From Rathayibacter sp. SD072 (GTDB taxonomy: Bacteria; Actinomycetota; Actinomycetes; Actinomycetales; Microbacteriaceae), in contig NZ_JADILJ010000012.1 in assembly GCF_017355185.1 (NCBI RefSeq), positions 1 to 64,000 of the forward strand: 64,000 bases of DNA. Reading direction: 5' to 3'. The position numbers and the translations under genes were made by a program. A model generated the notes under the pieces. It was given only the letters and a program-made list of their open reading frames with translations, ran no database searches and was not told where the DNA came from. Shown here piece by piece: positions 8,414 through 17,292 of this stretch (positions are counted from its first letter, which is position 1; each line of letters opens with the position of its first letter).

Positions 8414-9682
8414 TCACGACGCGGCGCGGCGGTCCAGGTCCTTCACGACGCGACCCGACTGCAGCACCAGGCGCACCGCGTCCGGATGGGCGAGCGCCGA
8501 GACGTCCCGCAGCGGATCCACGGTGGTCACGACGAGGTCGGCGAGCTTCCCCGCCTCCACCGAGCCGAGGTGCGCGTCGAGTCCGAGCAGGCGCGCGCCG
8601 CCGAGGGTGCCGGCGGTGATCGCCTCGAGCGGCGAGAGGCCGACGGCGACCAGCTGCTGCAGCTCGGCGAGGTTGGTGCCGTGCGGATGCACGCCCGCGT
8701 CGGTGCCGAGGGCGACCGGCACGCCCGCCGCGACCGCGCGGCGCACCGAGTCGAGGCCCTGCTCGCGCAGGAGCGCGCGCTGGCGGAGGCGCTCGGCCGT
8801 GGTGGTCACGGGGTCGAACTCGCGCACCAGGATGCTGAGCGTGGGCACCAGCACGGTGCCGCGCTCGAGCATCAGCGCGATCGTCTCGTCGCTGAGGTCG
8901 TAGCCGTGCTCGATGCTCGCCGCTCCGCCGAGGACCGCGGCCCGGGCCGCCCCGTCGCTCAGGGCGTGCGCGGTGATCGGCCGCCCGCCGCGCTCGTCGA
9001 GGAGCCGCGCGATCAGGCGCACCTGCTCCTCGGTGATCCCTACGTCGCGGGCGTCGTCGTTCGGGGAGCCGAGTCCTCCGGAGGTCGCGACCTTGATCAC
9101 GTCGGCGCCGGTGCGCACGAGCGTGCGGATCATGCGGATCACGTCCTCGTCGGTGTCGACGACGCCGATCGGCGGCATGCCGGGTCGTACGGCCCAGGCG
9201 GGCAGGCTGCCGTTGCGGTGCTGCGGATCGGCGTGGCCGCCGGTCGGCGACAGCATCGACAGGGCGAGGTGCAGGCGCGGGCCCTCGACCGCACCGCGCG
9301 CGACGGCCTCCCGATAGCCCGGCGAGAGGCCGTCGAGGTCGCGCGCGGTGGTCACTCCCGCCTCGAGGGTGCGGCGGAGCAGGCCCGCGATCTCGAGCAC
9401 GTCCTCCTCGGGGAACCGCTCCCGCTGGACGACCGGGGGCACCGGCACCATCGCGAGGTGCACATGGGCGTCGACGAAGCCGGGCAGGAGGAACGCGCCG
9501 TCGAGATCGATCGCGGGCGCGTCGCTCGGGGCCCGGCGCGGACCGGCGTAGGCGATCACTCCGTCGCGGATCTCCACCTCGGAGTCGGGCAGCGCAGGCG
9601 CCCCCGTGCCGTCGAGGAGCGTCGCACCGAGGAGGCGGAGGACGCCGTCGGCGCGAGGGGTCAGCGGCAGGCGAGCGGTCAT
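8414..9682 (-). CDS. Metal-dependent amidohydrolase (imidazolonepropionase/prolidase-like)
   Basis: A 422-residue amidohydrolase-superfamily enzyme. The metal-site motif PGFVDAHVHLAM sits near residue 60. A lysine in ADVIKVATSGG could be the carbamylated bridging residue, ITAHALSD and SIEHGYDL supply histidines, and LGTDAGVHPHG supplies the late aspartate. The closest broad group is COG1228 (imidazolonepropionase and Xaa-Pro dipeptidase-like enzymes); the real substrate is unknown. It is the last gene of the leftward peptide-transporter operon, 86 bases after the ATPase gene, so it probably cleaves an imported amide or peptide. The start follows a weak ribosome-binding site. Confidence 0.8.
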   Translation of the reverse strand: MTARLPLTPRADGVLRLLGATLLDGTGAPALPDSEVEIRDGVIAYAGPRRAPSDAPAIDLDGAFLLPGFVDAHVHLAMVPVPPVVQRERFPEEDVLEIAGLLRRTLEAGVTTARDLDGLSPGYREAVARGAVEGPRLHLALSMLSPTGGHADPQHRNGSLPAWAVRPGMPPIGVVDTDEDVIRMIRTLVRTGADVIKVATSGGLGSPNDDARDVGITEEQVRLIARLLDERGGRPITAHALSDGAARAAVLGGAASIEHGYDLSDETIALMLERGTVLVPTLSILVREFDPVTTTAERLRQRALLREQGLDSVRRAVAAGVPVALGTDAGVHPHGTNLAELQQLVAVGLSPLEAITAGTLGGARLLGLDAHLGSVEAGKLADLVVTTVDPLRDVSALAHPDAVRLVLQSGRVVKDLDRRAAS

Positions 9683-9768
9683 GGCGGTGGGTTCCTTCTG
9701 CGGAGTGCGGGACGTGCGCGGGCGGCGACGGACGGGGCGTGACGGAGGGGGCGGACGTCGATCCCGGG

Positions 9769-10539
9769 TCAGCCCGCCAGGCTGAATCCGGGCGAGCCCG
9801 GGTCGGCGTCGAGCAGCCGCCTGGTGTACCAGTGCTGCGGGTCGGAGTAGACGGCCTCGACCGTGCCGGCCTCGACCACCTCTCCGCGGTAGAGCACGAC
9901 GACCTCGTCGCTCACCCGCTGGACGACGGCGAGGTTGTGCGAGATGAACATCATCGTGAGGCCGAGCGACTCCTTGATGCCGGCGAGCAGATCGAGGATC
10001 TGGCCCTGCACCGAGACGTCGAGCGCCGAGGTGATCTCGTCGGCGATCACGAACGCGGGATCGATGATCAGTCCGCGTGCCACGGCCACGCGTTGGCGCT
10101 GGCCGCCGGAGAACTCGTGCGGGTAGCGGTGGCGCATGTCGGCGGTGAGGCCGACGCGCTCGAGCCACGAGACGATGAGCTCCTCGTGGCGCGCGACCCG
10201 CGGGCGGACCGGGTCGATCGCCTCGGCCAGCGTCTGCGCGATGGTGCGACGCGGCGAGAGCGACGAGTAGGGGTCCTGCGGGATCATCTGCGTGCGCCGG
10301 CGCGAGGCGTGCAGAGCCGAGCGGCTCGCCCCGACGACGTCGAGGCCGTCGATGCTCGCGCTGCCGGACTCTGCCTTGACCGAGCCGACGAGGACCTTCG
10401 CGAGCGTCGACTTGCCCGAGCCGGACTCGCCGACGACGCCGACCGTGCGGCCGCGCTCGAGCACCAGGTCGATCCCGTGCAGCACGCGGGTCGCGCCGAA
10501 CGAGACGTCCAGGCCGTGGATCTCGACCATCGCGCTCAC
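9769..10539 (-). CDS. Peptide/nickel-type ABC transporter ATP-binding protein (DppF/OppF-like)
   Basis: A 256-residue ABC ATPase. Walker A is GESGSGKST, the Q-loop region is IPQDPYSSLSP, the signature is FSGGQRQRVAVAR, and Walker B is FVIADEITSALD, with the switch histidine in FISHNLA. The C-terminal HWYTRRLLDADPGSPGF resembles the short oligopeptide-transporter ATPase tail. It supplies the second nucleotide-binding domain for the transporter whose first one is fused to the permease upstream. Its GTG start overlaps the preceding stop (GTGA); an internal ATG nine bases on is an alternative. Confidence 0.88.
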   Translation of the reverse strand: MSAMVEIHGLDVSFGATRVLHGIDLVLERGRTVGVVGESGSGKSTLAKVLVGSVKAESGSASIDGLDVVGASRSALHASRRRTQMIPQDPYSSLSPRRTIAQTLAEAIDPVRPRVARHEELIVSWLERVGLTADMRHRYPHEFSGGQRQRVAVARGLIIDPAFVIADEITSALDVSVQGQILDLLAGIKESLGLTMMFISHNLAVVQRVSDEVVVLYRGEVVEAGTVEAVYSDPQHWYTRRLLDADPGSPGFSLAG

Positions 10540-12302
10540 GGGCGGACCTCCTCGGATTCAGCGGCGGGTGCCGTGCCCGGTACCGCGACGGCGGCGGCGG
10601 CGCTCGGCGCCACGACGGCGTGCACCACCGGGGTCGCCGCGAGCAGCTGGCGGGTGTACGGATGCGCCACGGTGTCCTCCGACAGGTGGGCGATGTCGTC
10701 GATGCGCTCGACGACCCGCCCGTCCTTCATCACGAGCACGCGGTCGCACAGCGCGCGGACGACGCCGAGGTCGTGCGAGATGAACAGCACCGCGGTGCCC
10801 GACTCGTCGTTGAGCCTCTTGAGCACGGTCAGGACCTCCCGCTGCACGGTCACGTCGAGCGCGGTGGTGGGTTCGTCGGCGATGAGCAGATCGGGGTGCG
10901 CGCTCATCGCCGAGGCGATCATGGCGCGCTGCTTCATCCCTCCGGAGAGCTGGTGCGGGTACTGCCGCAGCCGCCCCTCCGGGTCGGACAGCAGGACGGA
11001 GCGGAAGCCGCGCAGCAGCAGATCCAGGGCCGCGCGGCGGGTGTGCCGCAGGCGGATGCGGAGGACGTCGGTGAGCTGGGTGCCGAGCACCAGGGCCGGG
11101 TTCAGCGCGGTCCCGGGGTCCTGGTAGATCAGCCCGATCTTCGCGGCCAGCACCCGGTCGGGGACGGGGCCCAGCAGGTCGGTGCCGCCCAGCTCCAGGC
11201 GGCGCGCGGACGCCTCGAGGCCCTCGCCGAGGAGCTTGGCGACGACCGACGCCGTCAGCGACTTGCCCGAGCCGGACTCGCCGACGATGCCGAGGACCTC
11301 GCCCCGGCGGATCGTGAAGGAGAGGTCGGAGACCAGTTCGCGACCGGTGGCCCCGTGCCTCACGGTGATGCCGTCGGCCACGAGCACCGCGTCGTGCTCG
11401 ACGGCGAGGGTGCTCTCTCCCTCGCCGCGCACCATGCGGGCGCGGGTGGTGTTCGAGCGCGGGTTGGCGGCCGCGGCGAGGCCGTCGCCGACGAGCAGCG
11501 CTGCGAAGGAGGCGAGGGTCAGCGCGATCGCCGGGCCGAGGATCACGACCGGGTTCACCGAGATGCGGCTGAGCCCGTCGTTGAGCAGCGTGCCCCAGTC
11601 GAAGGCCGGCGTCTGGGCCCCGAGTCCGATGAACGAGAGGCCGGAGATCTCGACCAGCGCCCCCGAGAAGGCCCCCGCGACGAGGATCAGCGTCGGCTCG
11701 GACATGTTCGGCAGCACGTGGCGCACGGCGATCAGGTGCGCGGGCACGCCCATCAGCCGCGCCGTCGTCACGTACTCGCTCGACGCGATCTTCGCGGCGA
11801 GGTTGGCGGTGAGCCGCGCGAATCCGGCGACGTTCGCGACCGCGATCGCGACCACCACCTGAACCACTCCCTGCCCGAGGATCGCGGCGACGATGATCGC
11901 GACGAGCATGGTCGGGTAGCTGACGGCGAGCTCGATGGCGCGCAGCCCGAGCTCGCGGACACGGCGCGGCGCGAGCCACACGCCGATCCCGAGGGCGATG
12001 CCCGCGAGGGCCGACAGCACGGTCGCGGCGAGCGCCATGAGCACGGTCGAGCGCGTCGCGACCAGCGTGCGGGCGAGCATGTCGCGGCCGAGGGTGTCGG
12101 TGCCGAGCGGATGATCGGCGGAGGACCCCTGGCTGGGCGAGCCGCCGAGGCCGGTGGCCTGGGCCTGCAGGGCGATCGGGGCGATGATCGCGGTGAGTGC
12201 GATCACGCCGAGGATCGAGAGGCCGACGACGAGGCCCGCGTTCCAGCGGAACGCGCGGGGCCGATCGGTCAGGGCGCGGACGGCGGGGAGGGACTCAGCC
12301 AC
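10536..12302 (-). CDS. Fused ABC permease and ATPase (DppC-DppD-like)
   Basis: A 588-residue fusion. Residues 1 to about 280 form a DppC-type permease with HPLGTDTLGRDMLAR near the N-terminus, five to six membrane spans and the permease EAA-like loop (ARLMGVPAHLIAVRHVLPN). From about residue 305 an ABC ATPase follows: Walker A GESGSGKSL, LSGGMKQRAMIA signature, LLIADEPTTALD Walker B, FISHDLGVV. Such permease-ATPase fusions are known in actinobacterial peptide transporters. The C-terminus carries an alanine-rich extension. The GTG start overlaps the upstream permease by eight bases. Confidence 0.9.
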   Translation of the reverse strand: MAESLPAVRALTDRPRAFRWNAGLVVGLSILGVIALTAIIAPIALQAQATGLGGSPSQGSSADHPLGTDTLGRDMLARTLVATRSTVLMALAATVLSALAGIALGIGVWLAPRRVRELGLRAIELAVSYPTMLVAIIVAAILGQGVVQVVVAIAVANVAGFARLTANLAAKIASSEYVTTARLMGVPAHLIAVRHVLPNMSEPTLILVAGAFSGALVEISGLSFIGLGAQTPAFDWGTLLNDGLSRISVNPVVILGPAIALTLASFAALLVGDGLAAAANPRSNTTRARMVRGEGESTLAVEHDAVLVADGITVRHGATGRELVSDLSFTIRRGEVLGIVGESGSGKSLTASVVAKLLGEGLEASARRLELGGTDLLGPVPDRVLAAKIGLIYQDPGTALNPALVLGTQLTDVLRIRLRHTRRAALDLLLRGFRSVLLSDPEGRLRQYPHQLSGGMKQRAMIASAMSAHPDLLIADEPTTALDVTVQREVLTVLKRLNDESGTAVLFISHDLGVVRALCDRVLVMKDGRVVERIDDIAHLSEDTVAHPYTRQLLAATPVVHAVVAPSAAAAVAVPGTAPAAESEEVRP

Positions 12303-13323
12303 GCTGCTCTCCGAGGGTGCGCGGGTCGATGAGACCCAGGACGATGTCGATCACGAGGGTGATGACGAGCGAGATCAGCCCGATGACGAAGACCGCCGCC
12401 CGGATCACCGGGTAGTCCTTGTCGATCGCGATCGCCTGCACGATCACGCCGCCCAGGCCCGGCCAGGCGAAGACCGCCTCGGTGATCAGGGCGGAGCCCA
12501 GCAGGGCCGTGAGGATGATGCCCGAGAGCGTCAGGGCCGTCGTGAGCAGGTTGGGCAGCATGTGCTTCGCGTAGAGCGTGAGCGCGGGCAGGCGCCAGCC
12601 GCGGGCGGTGCGCATGTAGTCCTGCTCGAGGATCACGGCCGTCTCGCGGCGCACGATCCTGGCGACGGAGCAGGTCCCTCCGATGGTCAGCGAGGCGATC
12701 GGGAGGATCGCGGCCGTGCCGAACCCGTAGGCCGGCGAGTAGGCGGGCGGCAGCACCTTCAGCAGCACCGCGAAGACCACGACGAAGCCCGTCGCGAGCA
12801 CGTAGGTGGGGATCGAGGAGACGAGGCCGGTCACCGTGCTGAACAGCACGTCGAGCCAGCGGCGCCGGTCGCCGCGGGTGGCGACTCCGACCGCCGTGCC
12901 GAGCGCGAGACCCAGGATCAGCAGGAGCAGGACCGCGGCCAGCGTGATCGACAGCGTGTACGGCATGGCGGTCATGACCAGGTCCATCGCGGGGATGCGG
13001 TACCGGTACGAGTCGCCGAAGTCGCCCTGCACCACCTGCGCGAGGTAGGTCCACAGCTGCACGAGCACCGGCTGGTCGAGGCCGAGCTGCGTGCGCACGA
13101 GCTCCACCTGCTCGAGCGAGGCCGACTCCCCCGCGATCGCGATCGCCGGGTCGCCCGGGATCAGCTGCACGATCAGGAAGGTCACCAGCACGAGGAGTGC
13201 GAGGTTGACCAGCAGACCGAGCCCGCGGCGCAGGAGGAATCGGCGCCACGCTCCGGTCAGGCTCGCGGCGCGGACGACGTCGCCCGGGCCGGGCACGAGT
13301 GCCGCGGCGGTCGTGGTGCTCAT
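12295..13323 (-). CDS. Peptide-type ABC transporter permease (DppB-like)
   Basis: A 342-residue permease with a first membrane span near residue 35 (LLVNLALLVLVTFLIVQLIPG). The DppB-typical IPGDPA...LGLDQPVLVQLWTYL region follows, then about five further spans. The cytoplasmic loop RIVRRETAVILEQDYMRTAR is the family permease signature. I chose ATG 13323 because the preceding in-frame codons lie in a stem-loop-rich spacer. It works with the fused permease-ATPase and the second ATPase, with which it is overlapped. Confidence 0.88.
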   Translation of the reverse strand: MSTTTAAALVPGPGDVVRAASLTGAWRRFLLRRGLGLLVNLALLVLVTFLIVQLIPGDPAIAIAGESASLEQVELVRTQLGLDQPVLVQLWTYLAQVVQGDFGDSYRYRIPAMDLVMTAMPYTLSITLAAVLLLLILGLALGTAVGVATRGDRRRWLDVLFSTVTGLVSSIPTYVLATGFVVVFAVLLKVLPPAYSPAYGFGTAAILPIASLTIGGTCSVARIVRRETAVILEQDYMRTARGWRLPALTLYAKHMLPNLLTTALTLSGIILTALLGSALITEAVFAWPGLGGVIVQAIAIDKDYPVIRAAVFVIGLISLVITLVIDIVLGLIDPRTLGEQRG

Positions 13324-13377
13324 CGCTGTGTCTCCTCGTCGTGCGGGGCGGACGGTGGGTCGGGGAACGGGGACGGA

Positions 13378-13409
13378 GGGACGCCCCGGCACGGCGGCCG
13401 GGGCGTCCC
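13378..13409. terminator. Hairpin between binding-protein and permease genes
   Basis: GGGACGCCCCGG and its exact complement are separated by eight bases (12-bp perfect stem). It lies just after the stop of the substrate-binding protein gene and before the DppB-like permease gene. A stem here, without a U-tract, would act as a partial terminator or 3'-end protector, letting the binding protein be made in excess over the membrane parts. Confidence 0.65.
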
Positions 13410-13417
13410 GAGTCGGA

Positions 13418-14992
13418 TCAGGCCGTGATGCGCATGGCCGACGGGTCCCAGTAGCCCGAGAACACGTACGTGGCGAAGCCGGAGCGGGCGACGTAGCGGT
13501 GCGTGTCCGTGATCAGCGGCGTCATGTCGGCGCGCTCGAGGATCGTCTCCTGGGCCGCGAGCAGGTTCTCGCACTGCGTGTCGGGGTCGGACGCGGCCAT
13601 CGCCGCGTCGTAGAGCGCGACACCCTCGGGGTTGACGCTCGAGGACACGTTCGTGCCGCCCTCGGCGTAGGTCGGGCCGAGGTAGCGCGCGATGGAGGTG
13701 TGGATCAGACCGGGGCCGGCGTTCTCGGCCGCGACCGCGACGTCCCAGGTGCCGGGCTCGGTGCGCATCTGCTTGGTCCAGTCGGCGGGGTCGGGAGCCG
13801 AGACCGTGACCGTCGCTCCTGCGGCGCGCAGCGACTCCGCGAGGAAGTCGGCGGCCGGGTCCCAGTTCGACATGATCAGCAGGCGGATGCTCTGCCCGGT
13901 CAGCGCGGACGACGCCGCGGCGGGGTCGTACTCCTGCACCAGCGACTCGTCGTCGAGGGCGCAGCGGTAGGACGCCGCGTTGACCGTGTACTGCGGCACT
14001 CCGAGACCGTCGAGGCCGGCGGCGTTGAAGCCCTCGGTGTCGATGGCCTGGGCGACGGCCTCGCGCAGCTCCTGGTTCCCCTCGAAGACCGATCCGGAGC
14101 CGGCCGCCTCGTTGAAGACGAGGTTGTAGGCCGAGCTGGCGAAGGTCACCGTGGTGTACGCGTCGTCGCTCTCGAAGCGCAGCGCGTTGGAGTCGTAGAA
14201 GCGGGCGAGGTCGACGCCGCCGGACTCGAGCAGGTTCGCGCTCGTGTTCGAGTCGGACTGCACCGTGAGGTTGATCGTCGTCGCGGGGACGCCGTCGACC
14301 TCCTCCCAGGCGGGCCAGGCGTCGTAGTCGTCGCGCAGCGTGTAGCTCGCGCTGACTCCGGCCGAGAGGTCCGAGAGCGTGTACGGACCGGACCAGGCGC
14401 CGTCGACCGTGCCCGCGGCGAGGCCCTCGGGGTCGGCGAGACCGGCGGGGCAGATGATGCCGGTGCCCGGGCGGGTCATGCCGCCCAGCAGCTGGGAATA
14501 GGGCTCGCTGAGCGCGACGGTGAGCGTCCCTGCGGCGTCGTCCGCGGTGAAGGTCGCGTCTCCGGAGCCGAACGCCTGGTTCTTCCAGGTCTGGGCTCCC
14601 GCGTCCTCGAGGCCGGTGAGGTACTCGAAGGAGTCGGCGACGACGGTCGGCGTGATGGGGGTGCCGTCGGCGCAGGTGGCGTCGTCGCGCAGGGTGAAGA
14701 CGTAGTCCGAGGCCGAGAGCGACTCCCACTCGGTGGCGAGACCGCCGATGTAGCCCTCGGTCTCGCCCTGGCGGAGCAGGGTGTCGAAACCGAGTCGGGC
14801 GACCGTGACGTCGGCGTCGGCCGAGGCCTTCGCGGGGTCGAAGGTGGCGGGCGCGTACCAGAGCTCCGCGTTGATCGTGTCGGGCGCGGGAGCGTCGGCG
14901 TCGGGCTCGGCGCTCGAGGTCCCGCAGGCGCTGAGCGCGAGACTCGCGATCGCCGCCAGCGCGACACCGCCGAGCATGCTCTTCCTGACCAT
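13418..14992 (-). CDS. Extracellular solute-binding lipoprotein (family 5)
   Basis: A 524-residue lipoprotein. The signal peptide ends in a lipobox (LALSAC, Cys at about 22), followed by an acidic linker rich in Asp/Ala/Pro. The mature part is a family 5 (peptide/nickel) binding protein, with the LATEWESLSASDYVFTLRDDATCADGTP segment near residue 90 and a late AAQETILERADMTPL. A good ribosome-binding site (GGAGGA) precedes the ATG. It delivers substrate to the DppB/C/D/F-like transporter downstream. The neighbours (amidohydrolases, isochorismatase-like protein) suggest an amide- or peptide-like ligand. Confidence 0.9.
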   Translation of the reverse strand: MVRKSMLGGVALAAIASLALSACGTSSAEPDADAPAPDTINAELWYAPATFDPAKASADADVTVARLGFDTLLRQGETEGYIGGLATEWESLSASDYVFTLRDDATCADGTPITPTVVADSFEYLTGLEDAGAQTWKNQAFGSGDATFTADDAAGTLTVALSEPYSQLLGGMTRPGTGIICPAGLADPEGLAAGTVDGAWSGPYTLSDLSAGVSASYTLRDDYDAWPAWEEVDGVPATTINLTVQSDSNTSANLLESGGVDLARFYDSNALRFESDDAYTTVTFASSAYNLVFNEAAGSGSVFEGNQELREAVAQAIDTEGFNAAGLDGLGVPQYTVNAASYRCALDDESLVQEYDPAAASSALTGQSIRLLIMSNWDPAADFLAESLRAAGATVTVSAPDPADWTKQMRTEPGTWDVAVAAENAGPGLIHTSIARYLGPTYAEGGTNVSSSVNPEGVALYDAAMAASDPDTQCENLLAAQETILERADMTPLITDTHRYVARSGFATYVFSGYWDPSAMRITA

Positions 14993-15102
14993 GGTGCTGT
15001 CCTCCAGGGGATTCGGGTGGTGCGTCGGGGCGGATCAGGGGGCTGCGGGCGGAGCCCGCCGGCCGGGGTCGAGGCAGGACGAGCAAGGCCCGTCTCTTCA
15101 AC

Positions 15103-15136
15103 TTGGATCCAATGTAACCGGGACCGCATCCAATTG
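15103..15136. promoter_or_regulatory. Candidate GntR operator upstream of the transporter operon
   Basis: TTGGATCCAA (15103-15112) is a perfect palindrome about 110 bases before the binding-protein start. A second half-site, ATCCAAT, follows at 15128-15134. The same core occurs beside the GntR gene at 19088-19101. The space 14993-15149 holds no other recognisable feature, so this is the likely control region of the leftward transporter operon. Confidence 0.55.
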
Positions 15137-15149
15137 TGTTTCGTCTGGA

Positions 15150-16511
15150 TTACATCTGCCGGGACGCCGAGTGGACGAGAGCGCCTCCGACCTCCGTCCG
15201 CAGCACCCGCGCGGCGCCGAACCCGTCCGGCGTGCACGAGAGCGGATCGACGTCCAGCTCGACCAGGTCGGCGAGGAACCCCGTGCGGAGCACGCCCCGA
15301 GAAGCCTCGTCGAACGAGGCGTGCGCGGCCCCGCGCGTGCAGGCCTCCACGGCCTCCTGCACCGAGAGCGCCTGGGCGCCGCCCACAGGCCCCTCGAGGC
15401 CGCGCATCCGCCGGCCCGCCGCCATCGCGACGAGCGCCCGCGGATCGAAGGGGAAGTACGGGGCGTCGGAGCCCATCGCGATCACCGCGCCGGCATCGTG
15501 CCAGGCCCGCATCGGATTGACGTCCTCGACCCGCTCGCCCAGTCGCCGGGCGAGGCCTGCGGCGTTGCTCCAGGCGATGGAGGGCTGCAGGGACGCGACG
15601 ACGCCGAGGCGGGCCGCTCGCTCGAGGCTCGCAGCGGAGGGCTCGAGGTACGCGTGGATGAGCTGGCAGCGCAGCGGCTCGAGCACCTCGGCGGGCGCGG
15701 CGGCCTCGAGCGCGTCGAGCACCTCGGCGACCGCGCGACTGCCGACGGCGTGCACGCCCAGCCCCCAGCCCGCGGCGATGCAGGCCGCGGCGAGGCGCGC
15801 GAACTCCGCGGTCGGCAGGCGCTGGACGCCGTGGTCGCCGCCCGGCCAGGCCTCCTCGAGCAACGCCTGCCCCTTCATGCCCTCGCCGTCGTAGTAGACC
15901 TTGATCGGCCCGAGGCGCAGCCGGTCGTCGCCGTCGCCCGTGACTCCGTCGATCCCCGCGAGCACCGCGAGCGCCTCGTCCACCCCGGGCACGGCGTCCG
16001 ACCCCAGCTGCGGCCAGGGCATCGCGACCACCCGCAGGCTCAGCTCGCCCCGGCGGTGCGCCTCGCGGTAGGCGGCCAGCTCGTCGAGCGTGACGGCGGG
16101 ATCGATCACTCCGGTGATCCCCATCGCGTGCAGGAGCGGCTGCACGCGCAGCAGCGCCGCGCGCCGATCGGCGGGGGTGGGCGGAGTACCGCCGAGCCAG
16201 TCGGGAGCGTCCGGGTCGGCGTCCGCGTCGGCCAGCATCGCCGCCGAGAACGCGGCCGCGTCGGCCCCCTCGTCGAGGAGCTGCAGCGCCTTCAGCCCCG
16301 CTCGCTGGGCGTGCGAGTGCGCGTCGATGAAGCCCGGGAGCAGCACGCCCTCGAGCGCCTCCTCGCGGGCCCCGGCCGGAGCGGCCGCCCGGACCTCGTC
16401 GACCGAGCCGACGGCCCCGATCCGCTCGCCGACGACCAGGAGCGCCTCGGCGACCGGGCGCTCCGGATCCATCGTGCGGATGCGGCCGATCAGGATCCGC
16501 GCCTCAGCCAC
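15150..16511 (-). CDS. Amidohydrolase family 3 protein (YtcJ-like)
   Basis: A 453-residue amidohydrolase. PGFIDAHSHAQRAGLK carries the HxH metal motif near residue 60. KVYYDGEG holds a lysine at the position used for metal bridging, HAVGSRA and IHAYLEPS supply histidines, and MGSDAPYFPFDP supplies the late aspartate. The family (YtcJ-like) includes deacylases and exoenzymes of N-substituted amides; the substrate cannot be told. Translation starts at a GTG that overlaps the stop of the isochorismatase-like gene by eight bases. The gene is separated from the transporter operon by about 150 bases holding a candidate operator. Confidence 0.82.
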   Translation of the reverse strand: MAEARILIGRIRTMDPERPVAEALLVVGERIGAVGSVDEVRAAAPAGAREEALEGVLLPGFIDAHSHAQRAGLKALQLLDEGADAAAFSAAMLADADADPDAPDWLGGTPPTPADRRAALLRVQPLLHAMGITGVIDPAVTLDELAAYREAHRRGELSLRVVAMPWPQLGSDAVPGVDEALAVLAGIDGVTGDGDDRLRLGPIKVYYDGEGMKGQALLEEAWPGGDHGVQRLPTAEFARLAAACIAAGWGLGVHAVGSRAVAEVLDALEAAAPAEVLEPLRCQLIHAYLEPSAASLERAARLGVVASLQPSIAWSNAAGLARRLGERVEDVNPMRAWHDAGAVIAMGSDAPYFPFDPRALVAMAAGRRMRGLEGPVGGAQALSVQEAVEACTRGAAHASFDEASRGVLRTGFLADLVELDVDPLSCTPDGFGAARVLRTEVGGALVHSASRQM

Positions 16512-17097
16512 GGCCGTCGAGCCAGTCGTGCACGTCGGCTGCCGTGACCAGCGCCTCGCGCTGGAGGTACTGGATCGCCTCGAGCGCGGCGTCGTGCGCC
16601 CGCTCGCTCGAGCCCGCCACGCAGTCGGTCAGCACGCGCACCGCGTAGTCGTGCTGGTGCGCATCGGCCGCCGTGTAGTGGATGCAGACGTCGGTGAGGC
16701 CGCCGACCAGCAGCAGCGTGCCGGCGCGGTAGGCCTTCAGCACGATCTCGAGCTCCGTGCCGAAGAAGGCGGAGTAGCGGCGCTTGCGGATCACGAACTC
16801 CTCGGGCCGCGGCTCGAGCCACGAGGCCAGCTCCGTCGCGGGATCGCCCTCGAGGCAGTGCGGGCCCTCGGCCCCGTCGAGCTCGCGACCGATGTCGACG
16901 AGATCGCGCTTGTGCACCTCCTGGATGAAGACCACGGGTACTCCGCTGCTGCGGCAGTGGGCGATCAGATCACGCACGCGCGGCGCCCGCTCCTGCCTCC
17001 CGCTCATCACGGGGATGCCGGGCGTCGGCGCCGTCGAGGCGGCACCGCCTTGGATGTCGACGACGACGAGGACGGGGGTGCCGGAGACGGCGAGCAT
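16504..17097 (-). CDS. Isochorismatase-like cysteine hydrolase
   Basis: A 197-residue member of the isochorismatase superfamily. The catalytic triad is visible: Asp in LVVVDIQGG near residue 12, Lys in EEFVIRKRRYSAFFGT near the middle, and Cys in VGGLTDVCIHYTAADAH. A cis-peptide-type GGL precedes the cysteine. Related enzymes hydrolyse amides such as N-carbamoylsarcosine, nicotinamide or carbamoyl compounds. The coupled amidohydrolase suggests consecutive steps on one amide substrate. ATG 17097 is preceded by GGAAGGAT, a fair ribosome-binding site. Confidence 0.85.
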   Translation of the reverse strand: MLAVSGTPVLVVVDIQGGAASTAPTPGIPVMSGRQERAPRVRDLIAHCRSSGVPVVFIQEVHKRDLVDIGRELDGAEGPHCLEGDPATELASWLEPRPEEFVIRKRRYSAFFGTELEIVLKAYRAGTLLLVGGLTDVCIHYTAADAHQHDYAVRVLTDCVAGSSERAHDAALEAIQYLQREALVTAADVHDWLDGRG

Positions 17098-17292
17098 GCG
17101 GGTGGATCCTTCCGGTGGTGCGCGGAGTCGGGTGAGGTGCCCCCGCGACTCCGGCGGAACGGGGTGGTGACCCGCCCTCGTCCGCCCGGTCATTCTCGGA
17201 TCCGGAGCGTTCCGGCGCGGGTCGGCACTGTTTCACAGAGGTAAAACCTCGGCTTGTTCGGAATGTGGAGGAGCCTCTGCGAGGCGCTCCGG
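17098..17292. other. Intergenic region, no gene
   Basis: This stretch separates the deaminase-like gene from the isochorismatase-like gene, both leftward. It contains a short palindrome GAGGTAAAACCTC (17239-17251) next to GTTTCACAGAG, and a CTCGGATCCGGAG element near 17195-17207. It probably holds the promoter of the isochorismatase-amidohydrolase pair, but no convincing -10/-35 pair is evident. Confidence 0.4.

Noticed and set aside
17230-17245. GlnR-like half box (GTTTC-N6-GTAAA) before the isochorismatase gene
   Set aside because: It has only two of four expected blocks, one mismatched, and lies next to a small palindrome that explains part of it. Not enough to claim nitrogen control.
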